Shown in pieces: positions 25,631-35,140 of a stretch of 64,000 nucleotides of DNA. The DNA is from Microbacterium croceum (lineage in GTDB: Bacteria; Actinomycetota; Actinomycetes; Actinomycetales; Microbacteriaceae). Each line of letters begins with the position of its first letter. Positions within the stretch are counted from its first letter, which is position 1. Location: positions 2,728,001-2,792,000 of the forward strand of contig NZ_JAHWXN010000001.1 in assembly GCF_023091245.1 (NCBI RefSeq). The letters are read 5' to 3'. Made by a program: the position numbers and the translations under genes. The notes below the pieces were generated by a model. That model did no database searches, was not told where the DNA came from, and saw only the letters and a program-made list of their open reading frames with translations.

Positions 25631-26893
25631 TCACGGGGCGGCGGCGCAGACGCCTGTGCCGTCGGGGCGATTCACACACAGGCGACTTCCCTCGTCGGCC
25701 AGCCCGGAGAGCGCGGACAGGCGACTTTCGAGCTCAGCCTCGGTGGCATCCCCCGCCAACACGAGCGTCGTGCCGCGTGGCGTGCTCACCAGTGAGGTGA
25801 CGTCGCCGTCTGCGAGCAGGTCACCCGCGGACGCGACGATGTCTCCGAGTCTCGACGGTGCCGCCGACACGCTGAGCGACGGCTCATCGGGGTCGCCCAC
25901 GGTCACCGTCAGCGTTGTGAAGGCCACCGATTCGGGACGTGCCGACAAGGCCGCCGCCGTGGTTGTCGCCTGCGCCACGGAATCGACGAAGAACTCGGTC
26001 CGGTCGTCATCTGTCCACACGTTCCGCACGCCCGAGACGTCCGCAGGCGCCACCGCACCGAGCAAGGTACGAGCCGAATCGCCGGATGCATCCGCGCCGA
26101 GCAGAACGAGCGGGCTCGCGAAGACGACCACCAGAGCTACCGCCGTCGCGGCACTGAGCGCCTGCGCTGCGGCGAGATCCGCTTCTGTCGCGAGCGTGAG
26201 CTTCAGCCGTCCGGGCTCGGCGCGCAGACCGGTGACAGGCACCTCGTTCGACACCGCGTGCCAGACCTGTTCGACGCCGTCGACCCAGACGCCCGCGTTC
26301 CCGTCGATCCGTACCCGATCCTCCGCAGCGATCGTCAGATGCAGGTTCGCTCCGCCGGTGACGTCGTCGAGCAGCACGGGAACGGTGCGGGCGAGGTCGA
26401 AGGCTGCGACGGGGCTGCCGGCGTCCGAGAGGCGGATACTCACGGCCGTGACGACCTTCGCCTCGGTGCGCGCGCTGAGGACGACGGAGTCGACTCGATC
26501 GTCATCCACAAGATCGAGCCCGCGTGCCATCGCACCGGTGCTGATCTCGGCATCCGCGAAGACGGGAACGGTCAGATCGGCGGCCTCGACGGTGATCCGC
26601 ACATCGTCAGCGTCATGTTCGCGCGCGAACTCGCTCAGACGGCCGACCAATGCCACTAGCTCGTCAGCGGAGGCACCGTCACGCGCCCGCACCTCGGCGC
26701 TCAGCCCGTCCGTGAACGGCATGTTGTCGGCGGTCGAGAGCTCGAACCCGCCGACCGCGTCGTCTTCTGCGAACGCCGCGCGAAAATCCGCGTGCAGAGC
26801 GGATCCGCTGCAGGCGGTGAGAAGCACCGCCGTGACCGCCACGACAGCACCGATCGCACCGAATCGCCGCGCCCACTGACTCGTCGCCCCCAT
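25631..26893 (-). CDS. Hypothetical lipoprotein
   Basis: A 420-residue predicted lipoprotein: basic N-terminus, hydrophobic stretch and LLTAC lipobox with Cys28, so it should be anchored on the outer face of the membrane. The body is rich in Ala, Val, Asp and Thr, with alternating beta/alpha character (for example DDVRITVEAADLTVPVFADA) but no family motif I recognise. Two late cysteines in LCVNRPDGTGVC may form a disulfide. A TACGCT element 7 bp before the ATG suggests a near-leaderless transcript. It stands between the GntR gene (convergent) and the DUF1684 gene. Confidence 0.7.
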   Translation of the reverse strand: MGATSQWARRFGAIGAVVAVTAVLLTACSGSALHADFRAAFAEDDAVGGFELSTADNMPFTDGLSAEVRARDGASADELVALVGRLSEFAREHDADDVRITVEAADLTVPVFADAEISTGAMARGLDLVDDDRVDSVVLSARTEAKVVTAVSIRLSDAGSPVAAFDLARTVPVLLDDVTGGANLHLTIAAEDRVRIDGNAGVWVDGVEQVWHAVSNEVPVTGLRAEPGRLKLTLATEADLAAAQALSAATAVALVVVFASPLVLLGADASGDSARTLLGAVAPADVSGVRNVWTDDDRTEFFVDSVAQATTTAAALSARPESVAFTTLTVTVGDPDEPSLSVSAAPSRLGDIVASAGDLLADGDVTSLVSTPRGTTLVLAGDATEAELESRLSALSGLADEGSRLCVNRPDGTGVCAAAP

Positions 26894-26929
26894 GGCTCTC
26901 AGCGTATCGAGACGAGCGCGGCCGAACGT

Positions 26930-27565
26930 TCAGCCCGCCGTACCCGCGTACATCTCCCCCACCGGTACGGCGACCGACAGCACGTTTCCCGGCTGCGCGA
27001 GCGGGCACGCCCATGCGGGGTCGTACGCGCAGGAGGGGTTGTACGCGAAGTTGAAGTCGAGCACGATCGTGCCCGCCGCGGCATCCGATCCGAGGTCGGC
27101 ACCCTTGATCGTGTCGATCAGATAGCGTCCACCGCCGTAGGTCCCGCCCGGCCGGCCGGCGAGCGCATCGCGCACGGGGATGAACAGCCCGCCACCGTAG
27201 GACTTCAGTCGCCAGACGTCGAGCGCGCCGACATCCGGAACCTCGACGATGCCGATCCGCTCGAACGGAACGATGCCGTCGGTCCCGGTCGCGAAGTCGA
27301 ACCCACCGGGTTCGGCCTCCAGGATGGGCAGCTCGAAGCGCCACTGCGGATCGTACGAGGCAATGGGCAGTCCCTCGAAGAGAGCTCGATCCGCTGCCGA
27401 CAGGGCTGTCGCGGGATGGTGGAGCATGAGCTCGTCCCTCTCGATCCGCCACAGTTCGTGCGCCTCTTCCGGGGAGTCCGACTGCCGCACGGCGGCATAC
27501 AGGGCGAAGACACGGCGGCGCCAGTCGACGACCTCGGCGGCGGTACGGGCATTCGTGAGCGTCAT
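26930..27565 (-). CDS. DUF1684 domain protein
   Basis: A 211-residue cytoplasmic protein of the DUF1684 family, function unknown. Recognisable parts are the N-terminal VVDWRRRVFALYAAVR helix, the middle GTYGGGRYLIDTIKGAD loop and the C-terminal NPSCAYDPAWACPLAQPGN segment, which are the most conserved blocks of that family. The open frame extends upstream but the ATG at 27565 is chosen, with TAGCCT and a GGAGAG site just before it. Downstream lies the lipoprotein gene in the same direction, 36 bp away. Confidence 0.82.
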   Translation of the reverse strand: MTLTNARTAAEVVDWRRRVFALYAAVRQSDSPEEAHELWRIERDELMLHHPATALSAADRALFEGLPIASYDPQWRFELPILEAEPGGFDFATGTDGIVPFERIGIVEVPDVGALDVWRLKSYGGGLFIPVRDALAGRPGGTYGGGRYLIDTIKGADLGSDAAAGTIVLDFNFAYNPSCAYDPAWACPLAQPGNVLSVAVPVGEMYAGTAG

Positions 27566-27621
27566 GCTCTCCAGGCTACGGGCCTGAGGGCCGAATCGAC
27601 CTCGACGTTCCCGCCCCGCGA

Positions 27622-28236
27622 TCAGACCCGGGCTCCTTCGCGGATCGCCTCCAGCAGCTTCTCCCCGATGCCCGGCACGGCCAGGAGGTCGTCGACCGAC
27701 TGGAATCTGCCGTTCTCCTCGCGCCATGCGATGATCCGTTCAGCCAGCGCCGGACCGATGCGCGGCAGGGTCTCGAGCGCCGACTGGTCCGCGGTGTTCA
27801 GGTCGATCCGGTCGTCGGCAGAGCCCGTGGAGGGCGCACCGGGCTCGGCTCGGGCTCCCACGACGGGCACCACGATCTGCTCTCCATCGGTCAGGACGCG
27901 CGCCAGGTTGACCGCAGTCAGGTCGGCGTCATCCGTGGTCCCTCCGGCGGCTGCGACCGCGTCCACCAGACGGGCATCGAGGTCGAGCACGTACAGCCCC
28001 GGGCGCTCCACCGCTCCCAGCACGTGCACGTAGAGGTCCCCGCCGGGTGCCGGAGATGCAGCGGACGCTGTGAGAGGGACGGATTCGCTCGGGGCGGCCT
28101 GCCCCCGCATGATGCCCAGGCCGACTGCTGTCGAGAGCACGACGAGCCCCAGCACCACTGCCGCTCCGATACTCAGTCGCAGCCGATGCGGGCGCACGCG
28201 CGACACCTCACCAGGAGACGCTTCTGAGGAGACCAT
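27622..28236 (-). CDS. comEA: ComEA family DNA-binding protein
   Basis: A 204-residue protein with a short cytoplasmic tail, one membrane helix (about residues 20-42), an SLBB domain (DLYVHVLGAVERPGLYVLD) and a C-terminal double helix-hairpin-helix (IDLNTADQSALETLPRIGP and VDDLLAVPGIGEKLLEAI) that binds double-stranded DNA without sequence preference. In competence systems it receives DNA at the cell surface and passes it to ComEC. A TAGCCT element lies 6 bp before the ATG. It is separated from comEC by the catabolic operon and two other genes, a departure from the usual adjacent order. Confidence 0.9.
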   Translation of the reverse strand: MVSSEASPGEVSRVRPHRLRLSIGAAVVLGLVVLSTAVGLGIMRGQAAPSESVPLTASAASPAPGGDLYVHVLGAVERPGLYVLDLDARLVDAVAAAGGTTDDADLTAVNLARVLTDGEQIVVPVVGARAEPGAPSTGSADDRIDLNTADQSALETLPRIGPALAERIIAWREENGRFQSVDDLLAVPGIGEKLLEAIREGARV

Positions 28237-28242
28237 CCCGCC

Positions 28243-28248
28243 AGGCTA
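28243..28248 (-). promoter_or_regulatory. Leaderless-type -10 element of comEA
   Basis: On the minus strand TAGCCT is followed by 6 bp and the comEA ATG, placing the start codon at the predicted +1. Confidence 0.5.
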
Positions 28249-28315
28249 CGAGCACCCGGGCACACTCCGTCCCCTCCGCACCCGGGGCGGTGCATAACCG
28301 CACTCGCGCGACGGG

Positions 28316-28331
28316 CGTGCAGACGGAGTCG
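28316..28331 (-). repeat. 16-bp sequence shared with the comEC upstream region (copy 2)
   Basis: Identical to 19703-19718 and in the same orientation relative to the competence gene downstream. It lies 80 bp before the comEA start codon and about 90 bp before the divergent lipoprotein gene. Confidence 0.35.
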
Positions 28332-28422
28332 CCGGCATTCGACTCTGCGGCGGTCGATCGTTACGGCTCTGTTGCCCATCTCCTCGTTTCCCCCGTTACC
28401 GTCGAAAGAGGAGGTGGCACGA

Positions 28423-29424
28423 ATGCGACGGATGACAGCGATCGCGCTGCTCGGCCTCGCGATGCTGCTCAGCGGTTGCGGGCTGGTTCCCGGCATCGGT
28501 CCCGACCCCCGTAGCGAGGCGACGCCCGTCGCCGAGGTCGCCTGCCCCGAGACGTATGAAGACGGCTACGCCGAAGGCGGTCGGGTCCCGGAGGGCTTCA
28601 CCGCGGTCGCCGTGCTGAGGTGCGACCCCTACGCTTCCCAGGACGATGCAGAGGGAACATGGTCCGGTGTGATCCTGGAGCGACTGGAGGGTGACCTGGG
28701 ACCCGTGCTCGCGGCCCTGGCACAGCCCAGCGATCCGCACTCGCTCGGCCCCTGCCCGGCGATCGCCTACGTGGTGCCCGAACTCTGGCTCGAAGGCGAC
28801 GACGGAACAGTGATCCGTGTCGCGATCCCGACCGACGGCTGCGGCGCCCCCAAACCCGTCGGTCTGGAAGCGGCGCTCGCGGCGTTGGACGCGGCGGAGA
28901 AGACGTTCACCGCGACGTCTCTCGTCGATTCGCGCGCCGCGAGCTCGGCCGGGTGCGACACGCAGCCACAGTTCCTGGTCATCGCTGGTCTGGACGACAT
29001 CGATCTGCAGGATACCGAGCAGCTGCGACCGGGGAGCACGCCGCTCCCGGACGATGCGGTCATCCCGATGGCGATGCCCTCCTGGCCGGATGCAGACGCC
29101 ATCACCGGCGCACGGCTCTGCGACTACGCCGCAGTGTCGTCGACACCGCGCACGTCGGGCGCGGACACGACCACGTTCGTCGCCGTGCGGGAGCTGGACG
29201 CCGACACCGCACGGGAACTCACCGCCCTCGCACGTACGGCACCGTCGGAGGCACGCTCGTGCACGGCCACAGCGACCGCCGTGGCCGTCATCCACCTGGA
29301 GCACACGGGCGGAGAAGTCGCCGCGACGGTCGAACTCGACGGATGCACGCGCCTGATCGACCCTGGCATGCGGGCACGTACCGCCCCCGCCGAGCTGTTG
29401 GCGCTGCTGGCCCCGGAGACCTGA
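28423..29424 (+). CDS. Hypothetical lipoprotein
   Basis: A 333-residue predicted lipoprotein with lipobox LLSGC and lipidated Cys19. The ATG at 28423 follows a strong GAGGAGG site. The mature part has regularly spaced cysteines (CPETYEDGY, LRCDPYASQD, GPCPAIAYV, TDGCGAPK, SAGCDTQP, ARLCDYA, RSCTATA, DGCTRLID), which suggest several disulfides in an exported protein. I recognise no family. It is the only rightward gene between comEA and the convergent leuS, with a GC-rich hairpin after the stop. Confidence 0.72.
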   Translation: MRRMTAIALLGLAMLLSGCGLVPGIGPDPRSEATPVAEVACPETYEDGYAEGGRVPEGFTAVAVLRCDPYASQDDAEGTWSGVILERLEGDLGPVLAALAQPSDPHSLGPCPAIAYVVPELWLEGDDGTVIRVAIPTDGCGAPKPVGLEAALAALDAAEKTFTATSLVDSRAASSAGCDTQPQFLVIAGLDDIDLQDTEQLRPGSTPLPDDAVIPMAMPSWPDADAITGARLCDYAAVSSTPRTSGADTTTFVAVRELDADTARELTALARTAPSEARSCTATATAVAVIHLEHTGGEVAATVELDGCTRLIDPGMRARTAPAELLALLAPET

Positions 29425-29425
29425 A

Positions 29426-29459
29426 CGCCGGCCCCGCCATCGATCTGGCGGGGCCGGCG
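29426..29459 (+). terminator. Bidirectional hairpin between lipoprotein gene and leuS
   Basis: A 14-bp perfect stem (29426-29439 with 29446-29459) and 6-nt loop TCGATC, located between two convergent stop codons. No U-tract on either side; it probably serves both genes. Confidence 0.65.
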
Positions 29460-29475
29460 CGCGAGCAGGGTCGGC

Positions 29476-32067
29476 TCAGCCCTTGACGGCGATGCTGACG
29501 ATCTTCGGTGCGCGCACGATGACCTTGACGATCTCGCGATCGCCGATCGACCGGATCACGCGCTCATCTGCCATCGCCAGCGCCTCGAGTTCGGCCTCGC
29601 CGATGCGCGCAGGCACCTCGAGCTGCGCCCGCACCTTGCCGCCCACCTGCACGACGGCTGTGATCGTGTCTTCGACGAGCAGAGCCGGGTCTGCAGAGCG
29701 CCAGGTGACGAGACCGACGGACGGCTCGTGGCCGAGGATCTCCCACATCTCCTCCGCGGTGTGCGGAGCGATCAGGTCGAGCATCACCGCGACGGTCTCG
29801 GCCGCCTCGCGCACGGCAGGGTCTGCCGCGCCTGCTCCCCCGTCGATGGTCTTGCGGGTGATGTTGACGAGCTCCATGAGGCGTGCGACCAGCACGTTGA
29901 ACTTGGTCTGCTCCACGAGTGCCGGCGCTTCAGCGAGCATCTTGTGCGTCGCACGACGCAGCGCGGCGTTGCCGCCGTCGAACACCACGTCGACGGGGCT
30001 GGAGACCTCCCCGGCGATGCGCAGAGCGCGCGCCAGGAACTTCTGCGCACCGGTCGTCGAGACGTCGGCCCAGTCCTTGTCGTCTTCGACAGGACCCGCG
30101 AAGGCCAGGCCCACGCGCAGCGCGTCAGCACCGTGAGCGTCGAGCTCGTCCTGGAACAGCACCAGGTTGCCCTTGCTCTTCGACATCTTCGTGCCGTTCA
30201 GGATCACCATGCCCTGGTTGATCAGGTTCGAGAACGGCTCCGTGAAGTCGATCAGGCCCATGTCGAACAGCACCTTGGTGATGAAGCGCGCGTAGAGCAG
30301 ATGCAGGATCGCGTGCTCGACACCACCGATGTACGAGTCGACGGGGGCCCACCGGTCCGCCTGAGCGGGGTCGAACGCGACGGTGTCGCTGTTCGGCGAC
30401 AGGAAGCGCAGGAAGTACCACGAGCTGTCGACGAAGGTGTCCATGGTGTCGGGGTCGCGCAGCACCGGGTCGCCCGTCTCAGGATCGGTCGTGCGCACCC
30501 AGCTCTCCGCCCCGCCGAGGGGTGAGGTGCCCTTCGGCGACAGGTCGAGTCCGTCGACGCTGGGCAGCTTCACCGGCAGCTGGTCCTCGGGGACCGGGAT
30601 GATGCGGCCGTCATCGGCATGCAGCATCGGGATAGGAGTGCCCCAGAAGCGCTGGCGCGAGATCAGCCAATCGCGCAAGCGGTAGTTCTTCGCCGCCCGT
30701 CCGGTTCCTCGGGATTCCAGCTGCTCGATCGCCCGCGCGATGGCGTTGCGCTTGGAGAGGCCGTTGAGCGCGCCCGAGTTGATCATCCGGCCCTCGCCGG
30801 TCAGGGCGATGCCGGTGGAGGCCGGGTTCTGCTCGTCGAGTGCGGCACCGGTATCGATCGGCACGCCCTCGTCGTCGACCTCGATCACGGGCATCGCGCC
30901 GGTGATCGGCGCGGTCGTGTCGACCACGACCTTGACCGGCAGGTCGAAGGCGCGGGCGAAGTCCAGGTCGCGCTGGTCGTGTGCGGGAACCGCCATCACC
31001 GCGCCGTGACCGTAATCGGCGAGCACGTAGTCGGCGGCCCACACCGGCAGCTTCTCCCCGTTCACGGGGTTGATCGCATAACGCTCGAGGAACACACCGG
31101 TCTTGGGACGATCGGTGGCCTGACGATCGATGTCGGTGGTCTTCTGCACCTGCGCCAGGTAGTCCTGGAAGCGCTGGCGCACGTCGGCCGGCGCATCCGC
31201 GGCGAGCTCCGACGCGAGGTCGGAGTCCGGCGCCACGACGAAGAACGTCGCGCCGTGGAGCGTGTCGGGGCGCGTCGAGAAGACGGTGACCGGCTCGGTG
31301 CGTCCTTCGATCTCGAAGTCGACATCCGCACCGATGGAGCGACCGATCCAGTTGCGCTGCATCTGCAGCACCTTGTGCGGCCAGAAGCCCTCGAGCTGGT
31401 TCAGGTCATCCAGGAGACGATCCGCGTAGTCGGTGATGCGGAAGTACCACTGCGTGAGCTTCTTCTTCACGACCTCGGTACCGCAGCGCTCGCAGCGCCC
31501 GTCGATGACCTGCTCGTTCGCCAGGACCGTCTGGTCGTGAGGGCACCAGTTGACCGGGCTCTTCTTGCGGTACGCCAAGCCGCGCTCGTAGAGCTTCAGG
31601 AACAGCCACTGGTTCCAGCGGTAGTACTCGGGGTCCGAGGTGTGGAGCACCCGGGTCCAGTCGAAGGAGACGCCGTAGGACTGGAACCCCTCCTTCTGCT
31701 GCGCGATGTTCGAGTACGTCCACTCACGCGGATCCGCGCCGCGACGGATCGCCGCATTCTCGGCGGGCAGCCCGAACGAGTCCCACCCGATCGGATTGAG
31801 CACGTTGTGCCCGCGGTGACGCCAGAAGCGCGCCACGATGTCGGAGTAGAGGTAGTTCTCGGCGTGCCCCATGTGCAGATCGCCGGAGGGATAGGGGAAC
31901 ATCGCGAGCACGTAGCGCCGAGGGCGGGTGTCCTCGTCACCGCCCGTGAGGAATGTGCCGTTGTCTGCCCAGTACTTCTGCCATTTGGCCTGGATGGCAT
32001 GCGCCGACGACGACTCGTCCTCGGCAGGAGCTGTGGACAGGTTCTCAGACAACGAACACACGACCAA
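29476..32067 (-). CDS. leuS: Leucyl-tRNA synthetase
   Basis: An 863-residue class I aminoacyl-tRNA synthetase that charges tRNA-Leu. The HIGH-type motif is HMGH in [18 protein letters not shown], the KMSKS motif is complete in [11 protein letters not shown], and the large CP1 editing domain lies between ([18 protein letters not shown]). A Cys-x-x-Cys pair (GRCERCG) marks a zinc-binding insertion. The start is uncertain: 32067 is a TTG without a clear ribosome site, and nearby GTG or TTG codons up to residue 6 would also serve. It lies 18 bp after the chorismate-using synthase gene in the same direction. Confidence 0.95.
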   Translation of the reverse strand: MVVCSLSENLSTAPAEDESSSAHAIQAKWQKYWADNGTFLTGGDEDTRPRRYVLAMFPYPSGDLHMGHAENYLYSDIVARFWRHRGHNVLNPIGWDSFGLPAENAAIRRGADPREWTYSNIAQQKEGFQSYGVSFDWTRVLHTSDPEYYRWNQWLFLKLYERGLAYRKKSPVNWCPHDQTVLANEQVIDGRCERCGTEVVKKKLTQWYFRITDYADRLLDDLNQLEGFWPHKVLQMQRNWIGRSIGADVDFEIEGRTEPVTVFSTRPDTLHGATFFVVAPDSDLASELAADAPADVRQRFQDYLAQVQKTTDIDRQATDRPKTGVFLERYAINPVNGEKLPVWAADYVLADYGHGAVMAVPAHDQRDLDFARAFDLPVKVVVDTTAPITGAMPVIEVDDEGVPIDTGAALDEQNPASTGIALTGEGRMINSGALNGLSKRNAIARAIEQLESRGTGRAAKNYRLRDWLISRQRFWGTPIPMLHADDGRIIPVPEDQLPVKLPSVDGLDLSPKGTSPLGGAESWVRTTDPETGDPVLRDPDTMDTFVDSSWYFLRFLSPNSDTVAFDPAQADRWAPVDSYIGGVEHAILHLLYARFITKVLFDMGLIDFTEPFSNLINQGMVILNGTKMSKSKGNLVLFQDELDAHGADALRVGLAFAGPVEDDKDWADVSTTGAQKFLARALRIAGEVSSPVDVVFDGGNAALRRATHKMLAEAPALVEQTKFNVLVARLMELVNITRKTIDGGAGAADPAVREAAETVAVMLDLIAPHTAEEMWEILGHEPSVGLVTWRSADPALLVEDTITAVVQVGGKVRAQLEVPARIGEAELEALAMADERVIRSIGDREIVKVIVRAPKIVSIAVKG

Positions 32068-32085
32068 TCTGATGGAAAAACGGGA

Positions 32086-33396
32086 TCAGTTCAGGATATC
32101 GGAACCCCAGCGCACCGGCAGGACGGCGCCGAGCGCGGCCAGCGGCGCTCGTGCCTTGGTCGCCACCTCGGCGACCTCTGCGGAGGGATCGGAGCCCCAG
32201 GTGATTCCTCCGCCCGCGCCGACGACGGCAGCGTCGGCATCGATCACGATGCTGCGGATCACCATGGCCAGATCGAGGCTGCCGTCGATCCCCACGTACC
32301 CGAAGCATCCGGCGTAGATCCCGCGCGGCCCGCCCTCGAGGTCATGCAGTCGCGTCATCGCCGAGAGCTTGGGCGCTCCCGTCATGCTCCCAGCGGGGAA
32401 GGCCGCCTCCAGCAGCGAACCCACCGTCATCCCCGCCGCGACGCTGCCGCTGACCGTGCTGACCAGCTGATGCACCGCCGGGTAGCTCTCGACAACCCAG
32501 AGGCCGTCGACGCGAATCGTCCCGGGCACGCAGACACGGGAGAGGTCGTTGCGCATCAGGTCGACGATCATGACGTTCTCCGCGCGTTCCTTGGAGTTCA
32601 CCGCGAGCTCTGCGGCGAGCGCAGCATCCTCCACGGGATCGACGGAACGAGGACGGGTCCCTTTGATCGGCCGGGTGCGGATGACTCCTCCCTCGGCGTG
32701 CAGGAACTGCTCGGGGCTGGCACTGAGCAGGACTCGCTGCCCGATGCGCACGAATCCGCCGTGGTGCGCGGGGGTCGCCGCTCTCAGGCGCAGGTACACC
32801 AGGAGGGGGTCGTGCTCACCTGGCACGGAGAATCGCGTCGTGAGACACAGCTGATAGGCGATACCCGCGCGGATGAGCTCGCGGCATCGCTGGATGAGTC
32901 CTGCGTACTCCTCCGGGTCATGCCGAGCCTCGGCGATGAGGGGTGCCCCCGTGTGCACCGGTGGGAATCCGGGGGCGGGGATCGGCATCGTCGCCACCAC
33001 TGACGTCCAGGCTTCGAGGTCATCGGCGTCTGCCAGCACCCACGACTGACGCGCCGCATGGTCGAAGGCCACGACGTGCGTGGCACGGAGCCACGAACCT
33101 GCCTCGTCCGTGCGGAAGACAGGTGCTCCCACGGCCCGGGCTCCGCTCTCATAGTCGAGCCACCCGACCCACCCTCCCGCGAACGGAGGCAGTCGCGCAT
33201 CGGGCGGCGCGACGTCCAGTCGCACGTTCGAGGGGAGTTCTGCGGCGGTGCCGCGGCCGATGAAGCTCCACCCGGTACGGGCATCCGCTCCCGCGTCCAG
33301 CCAGAACACGTCGGCATGCGCGGCTTCCAGAGATCGGAACACGGCCACCGGGTCGACCCAGGCGGGGAGCAGACGGGCGCTCAGGCGTTCAGGCAC
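32086..33396 (-). CDS. pabB: Chorismate-utilising synthase component I (PabB/TrpE family)
   Basis: A 436-residue enzyme that aminates chorismate, most likely the PabB subunit of aminodeoxychorismate synthase in folate synthesis. Signature blocks are PIKGTRPR, ENVMIVDLMRNDLSRVC, PAGSMTGAPKLSAM and YAGCFGYVGIDGSLDLAM with GGGITWGSDP. The short N-terminal domain and the PIKGTRPR (Lys) sequence fit PabB better than TrpE, though the family is hard to split by eye; no TrpG/PabA partner is adjacent. It starts with GTG at 33396 and has a leaderless-type TAGTCT element; the promoter region is shared with divergent dedA. Confidence 0.82.
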   Translation of the reverse strand: MPERLSARLLPAWVDPVAVFRSLEAAHADVFWLDAGADARTGWSFIGRGTAAELPSNVRLDVAPPDARLPPFAGGWVGWLDYESGARAVGAPVFRTDEAGSWLRATHVVAFDHAARQSWVLADADDLEAWTSVVATMPIPAPGFPPVHTGAPLIAEARHDPEEYAGLIQRCRELIRAGIAYQLCLTTRFSVPGEHDPLLVYLRLRAATPAHHGGFVRIGQRVLLSASPEQFLHAEGGVIRTRPIKGTRPRSVDPVEDAALAAELAVNSKERAENVMIVDLMRNDLSRVCVPGTIRVDGLWVVESYPAVHQLVSTVSGSVAAGMTVGSLLEAAFPAGSMTGAPKLSAMTRLHDLEGGPRGIYAGCFGYVGIDGSLDLAMVIRSIVIDADAAVVGAGGGITWGSDPSAEVAEVATKARAPLAALGAVLPVRWGSDILN

Positions 33397-33402
33397 GCTT
33401 AC

Positions 33403-33408
33403 AGACTA
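33403..33408 (-). promoter_or_regulatory. Leaderless-type -10 element of pabB-like gene
   Basis: On the minus strand TAGTCT is followed by 6 bp and the GTG start at 33396. It faces the divergent element at 33426 only 18 bp away. Confidence 0.5.
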
Positions 33409-33425
33409 GGACTGCTGCGCTCCCG

Positions 33426-33431
33426 TATCCT
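33426..33431 (+). promoter_or_regulatory. Leaderless-type -10 element of DedA gene
   Basis: TATCCT followed by 6 bp and the GTG start at 33438. The two divergent genes thus share a 41-bp intergenic space that must hold both promoters, with -35 regions inside the opposite coding sequences. Confidence 0.5.
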
Positions 33432-33437
33432 CATGGG

Positions 33438-34109
33438 GTGGATGACCTGCTGCTGTGGATGTTCGACGTCGTGCAGTCCATCGATCCGGTCACCCGCACC
33501 CTGATCGCCGGTGTCGCGGTGCTCCTGGAGACGAGCGTGCTCATCGGTCTCATCGTCCCCGGTGACACGATCGTCATCATCGCCTCGATGGGCGTCGCGA
33601 CTCCTGTCGAGGGTCTGTTCATGGTGCTCGCCGTGGTGATCGGCGCCTTGATCGGCGAGAGCATCGGCTTCGTGCTCGGGCGTTGGCTCGGTCCGCGTAT
33701 CCGCGTGTCCTGGCTCGGACGCCGCATCGGCGAGCACAACTGGGTCAGAGCCGAGCGCTATCTGGAGCGCAGGGGCGGGGTCGCGATCTTCCTCTCCCGC
33801 TTCCTTCCCGTGCTGCACTCCCTGGTTCCTCTCACGGTCGGGATGAGCGGCTACTCCTATCGGCGGTTCCTCGCCTGGACGGCACCCGCCTGTCTGCTGT
33901 GGGCGACCGCCTATGTCTCGGTGACGTCTCTCGCCGCCGGCGGATTCCGTGAGCTGGTGGATCGGGTGCACTTCGCCGGGTACATCTTCGTCGGCGTCAT
34001 CGCCCTGTTCCTGCTGCTGATCTTCCTCGGCAAGAAGCTCCTGACGCGGCTCGAGTCGCGTCATCTGGACGCACCCGACGCGGAACACGAGAGCGACGTG
34101 AAAGACTGA
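33438..34109 (+). CDS. DedA family membrane protein
   Basis: A 223-residue membrane protein of the DedA (SNARE-associated/VTT) family, whose members act as undecaprenyl phosphate or phospholipid flippases. Visible features are the N-terminal helix, re-entrant-type segment with ESIGFVLGRWLGP, and the conserved FLSRFLPVLHSLVPLTVGMSGYSYRRFLAW stretch (split by the family's conserved Arg and Pro residues). Start GTG at 33438, probably on a leaderless message. It is followed 4 bp later by the App1-type gene, suggesting co-transcription and a possible joint role in lipid metabolism. Confidence 0.9.
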   Translation: MDDLLLWMFDVVQSIDPVTRTLIAGVAVLLETSVLIGLIVPGDTIVIIASMGVATPVEGLFMVLAVVIGALIGESIGFVLGRWLGPRIRVSWLGRRIGEHNWVRAERYLERRGGVAIFLSRFLPVLHSLVPLTVGMSGYSYRRFLAWTAPACLLWATAYVSVTSLAAGGFRELVDRVHFAGYIFVGVIALFLLLIFLGKKLLTRLESRHLDAPDAEHESDVKD

Positions 34110-34113
34110 AGCA

Positions 34114-35139
34114 ATGGCTTCCGCACCCCCGGCGCCCCGAATCCACTGGTTCGCCCGTCTTGAACACCGCCTCCACGTGTGGCGCGAAGGTCGAGCGCGC
34201 CGTCGTGGCCGCACGGCGACGATCGTGCCGTTCCCCGGTTACGGCGGTCCTGGCTGGGTCCGCGTGGTGGGGCGCGTGCTGATCGTCCCCGCGCAGCGTC
34301 GCACCAAGGACGGCGAGCTGGCGAGTGTGCGGGGTTGGCGCAGCTTCGTCGGCATCCCGGTGAGCTTCGCGGCCGTCGACGTGCACATCGGCGATACCAC
34401 CCACCACGTGGTCGCCGACCGCGGCGGGGTGGTCGATACCCGGATCTCCGCAGACCTGGAGCCCGGCTGGCAGACCTTCACGATCTCGGTCGAGGGCCAG
34501 GAGCCCGTCGAGGCGCGGGCGTTCATCGTCGCCGAGTCCACGAACTTCGGTGTGGTGTCGGATGTCGATGACACCGTGATGGTCACGGCACTTCCCCGTC
34601 CGTTCATCGCGTTCTGGAACTCCTTCGTGCTCGACGAGCACGCACGCATTCCGGTGCCGGGCATGGCCGTGCTGCTGGATCAGCTGCTCCGCCAGCACCC
34701 TGGTGCCCCCATGGTCTACCTCTCCACGGGAGCCTGGAACGTCGCCCCCACGCTCTGGCGCTTCCTCGGACGGCATCTGTTCCCCGCCGGCTCCATGCTC
34801 CTCACCGACTGGGGTCCCACGCACGACCGCTGGTTCCGCAGCGGCCGCGAACACAAGCTCACGAACCTGCGCCGCCTCGCTGCCGAGTTCCCCGACGTGA
34901 AGTGGCTGCTGATCGGCGACGACGGACAGCACGACGAGTCCATCTACACGCAGTTCATGGACGAGCATCCCGAATCCGTCGCCGGGGTCGCCATCCGTCG
35001 CCTGCTCCCCGCCGAAGCCGTGCTGGCCGGTGGCCGTGCCGGACGAGAGCCGCACTCCGAAGACACCGCGCCGTGGGTGAGTGCGGAAGACGGCGCCGGC
35101 CTGCGCGATCTGCTCGGCGAGGCCGGCATCCTGCACTGA
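34114..35139 (+). CDS. App1-type phosphatase domain protein (DUF2183)
   Basis: A 341-residue protein with a HAD-like DUF2183 domain, related to the yeast phosphatidate phosphatase App1. The catalytic DxDxT motif is present as DVDDTVMVT near residue 150, with WLLIGDDGQHDESIY near residue 265 supplying the later acidic residues. The N-terminal part is a beta-rich domain of unknown role. It lies between DedA and the 3-methyladenine glycosylase-like gene with gaps of 4 and 1 bp, so the three probably form one transcript. Phosphatidate as substrate is inferred from the family only. Confidence 0.85.
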   Translation: MASAPPAPRIHWFARLEHRLHVWREGRARRRGRTATIVPFPGYGGPGWVRVVGRVLIVPAQRRTKDGELASVRGWRSFVGIPVSFAAVDVHIGDTTHHVVADRGGVVDTRISADLEPGWQTFTISVEGQEPVEARAFIVAESTNFGVVSDVDDTVMVTALPRPFIAFWNSFVLDEHARIPVPGMAVLLDQLLRQHPGAPMVYLSTGAWNVAPTLWRFLGRHLFPAGSMLLTDWGPTHDRWFRSGREHKLTNLRRLAAEFPDVKWLLIGDDGQHDESIYTQFMDEHPESVAGVAIRRLLPAEAVLAGGRAGREPHSEDTAPWVSAEDGAGLRDLLGEAGILH

Positions 35140-35140
35140 C

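Noticed and set aside
32068..32085. T-box leader before leuS
   Set aside because: Only 18 bp separate leuS from the preceding gene, leaving no space for a leader.
30619..33003. A 794-residue plus-strand open frame opposite leuS and the PabB-like gene
   Set aside because: It spans two genuine genes on the other strand, which no real gene would do so exactly, and shows no motifs.
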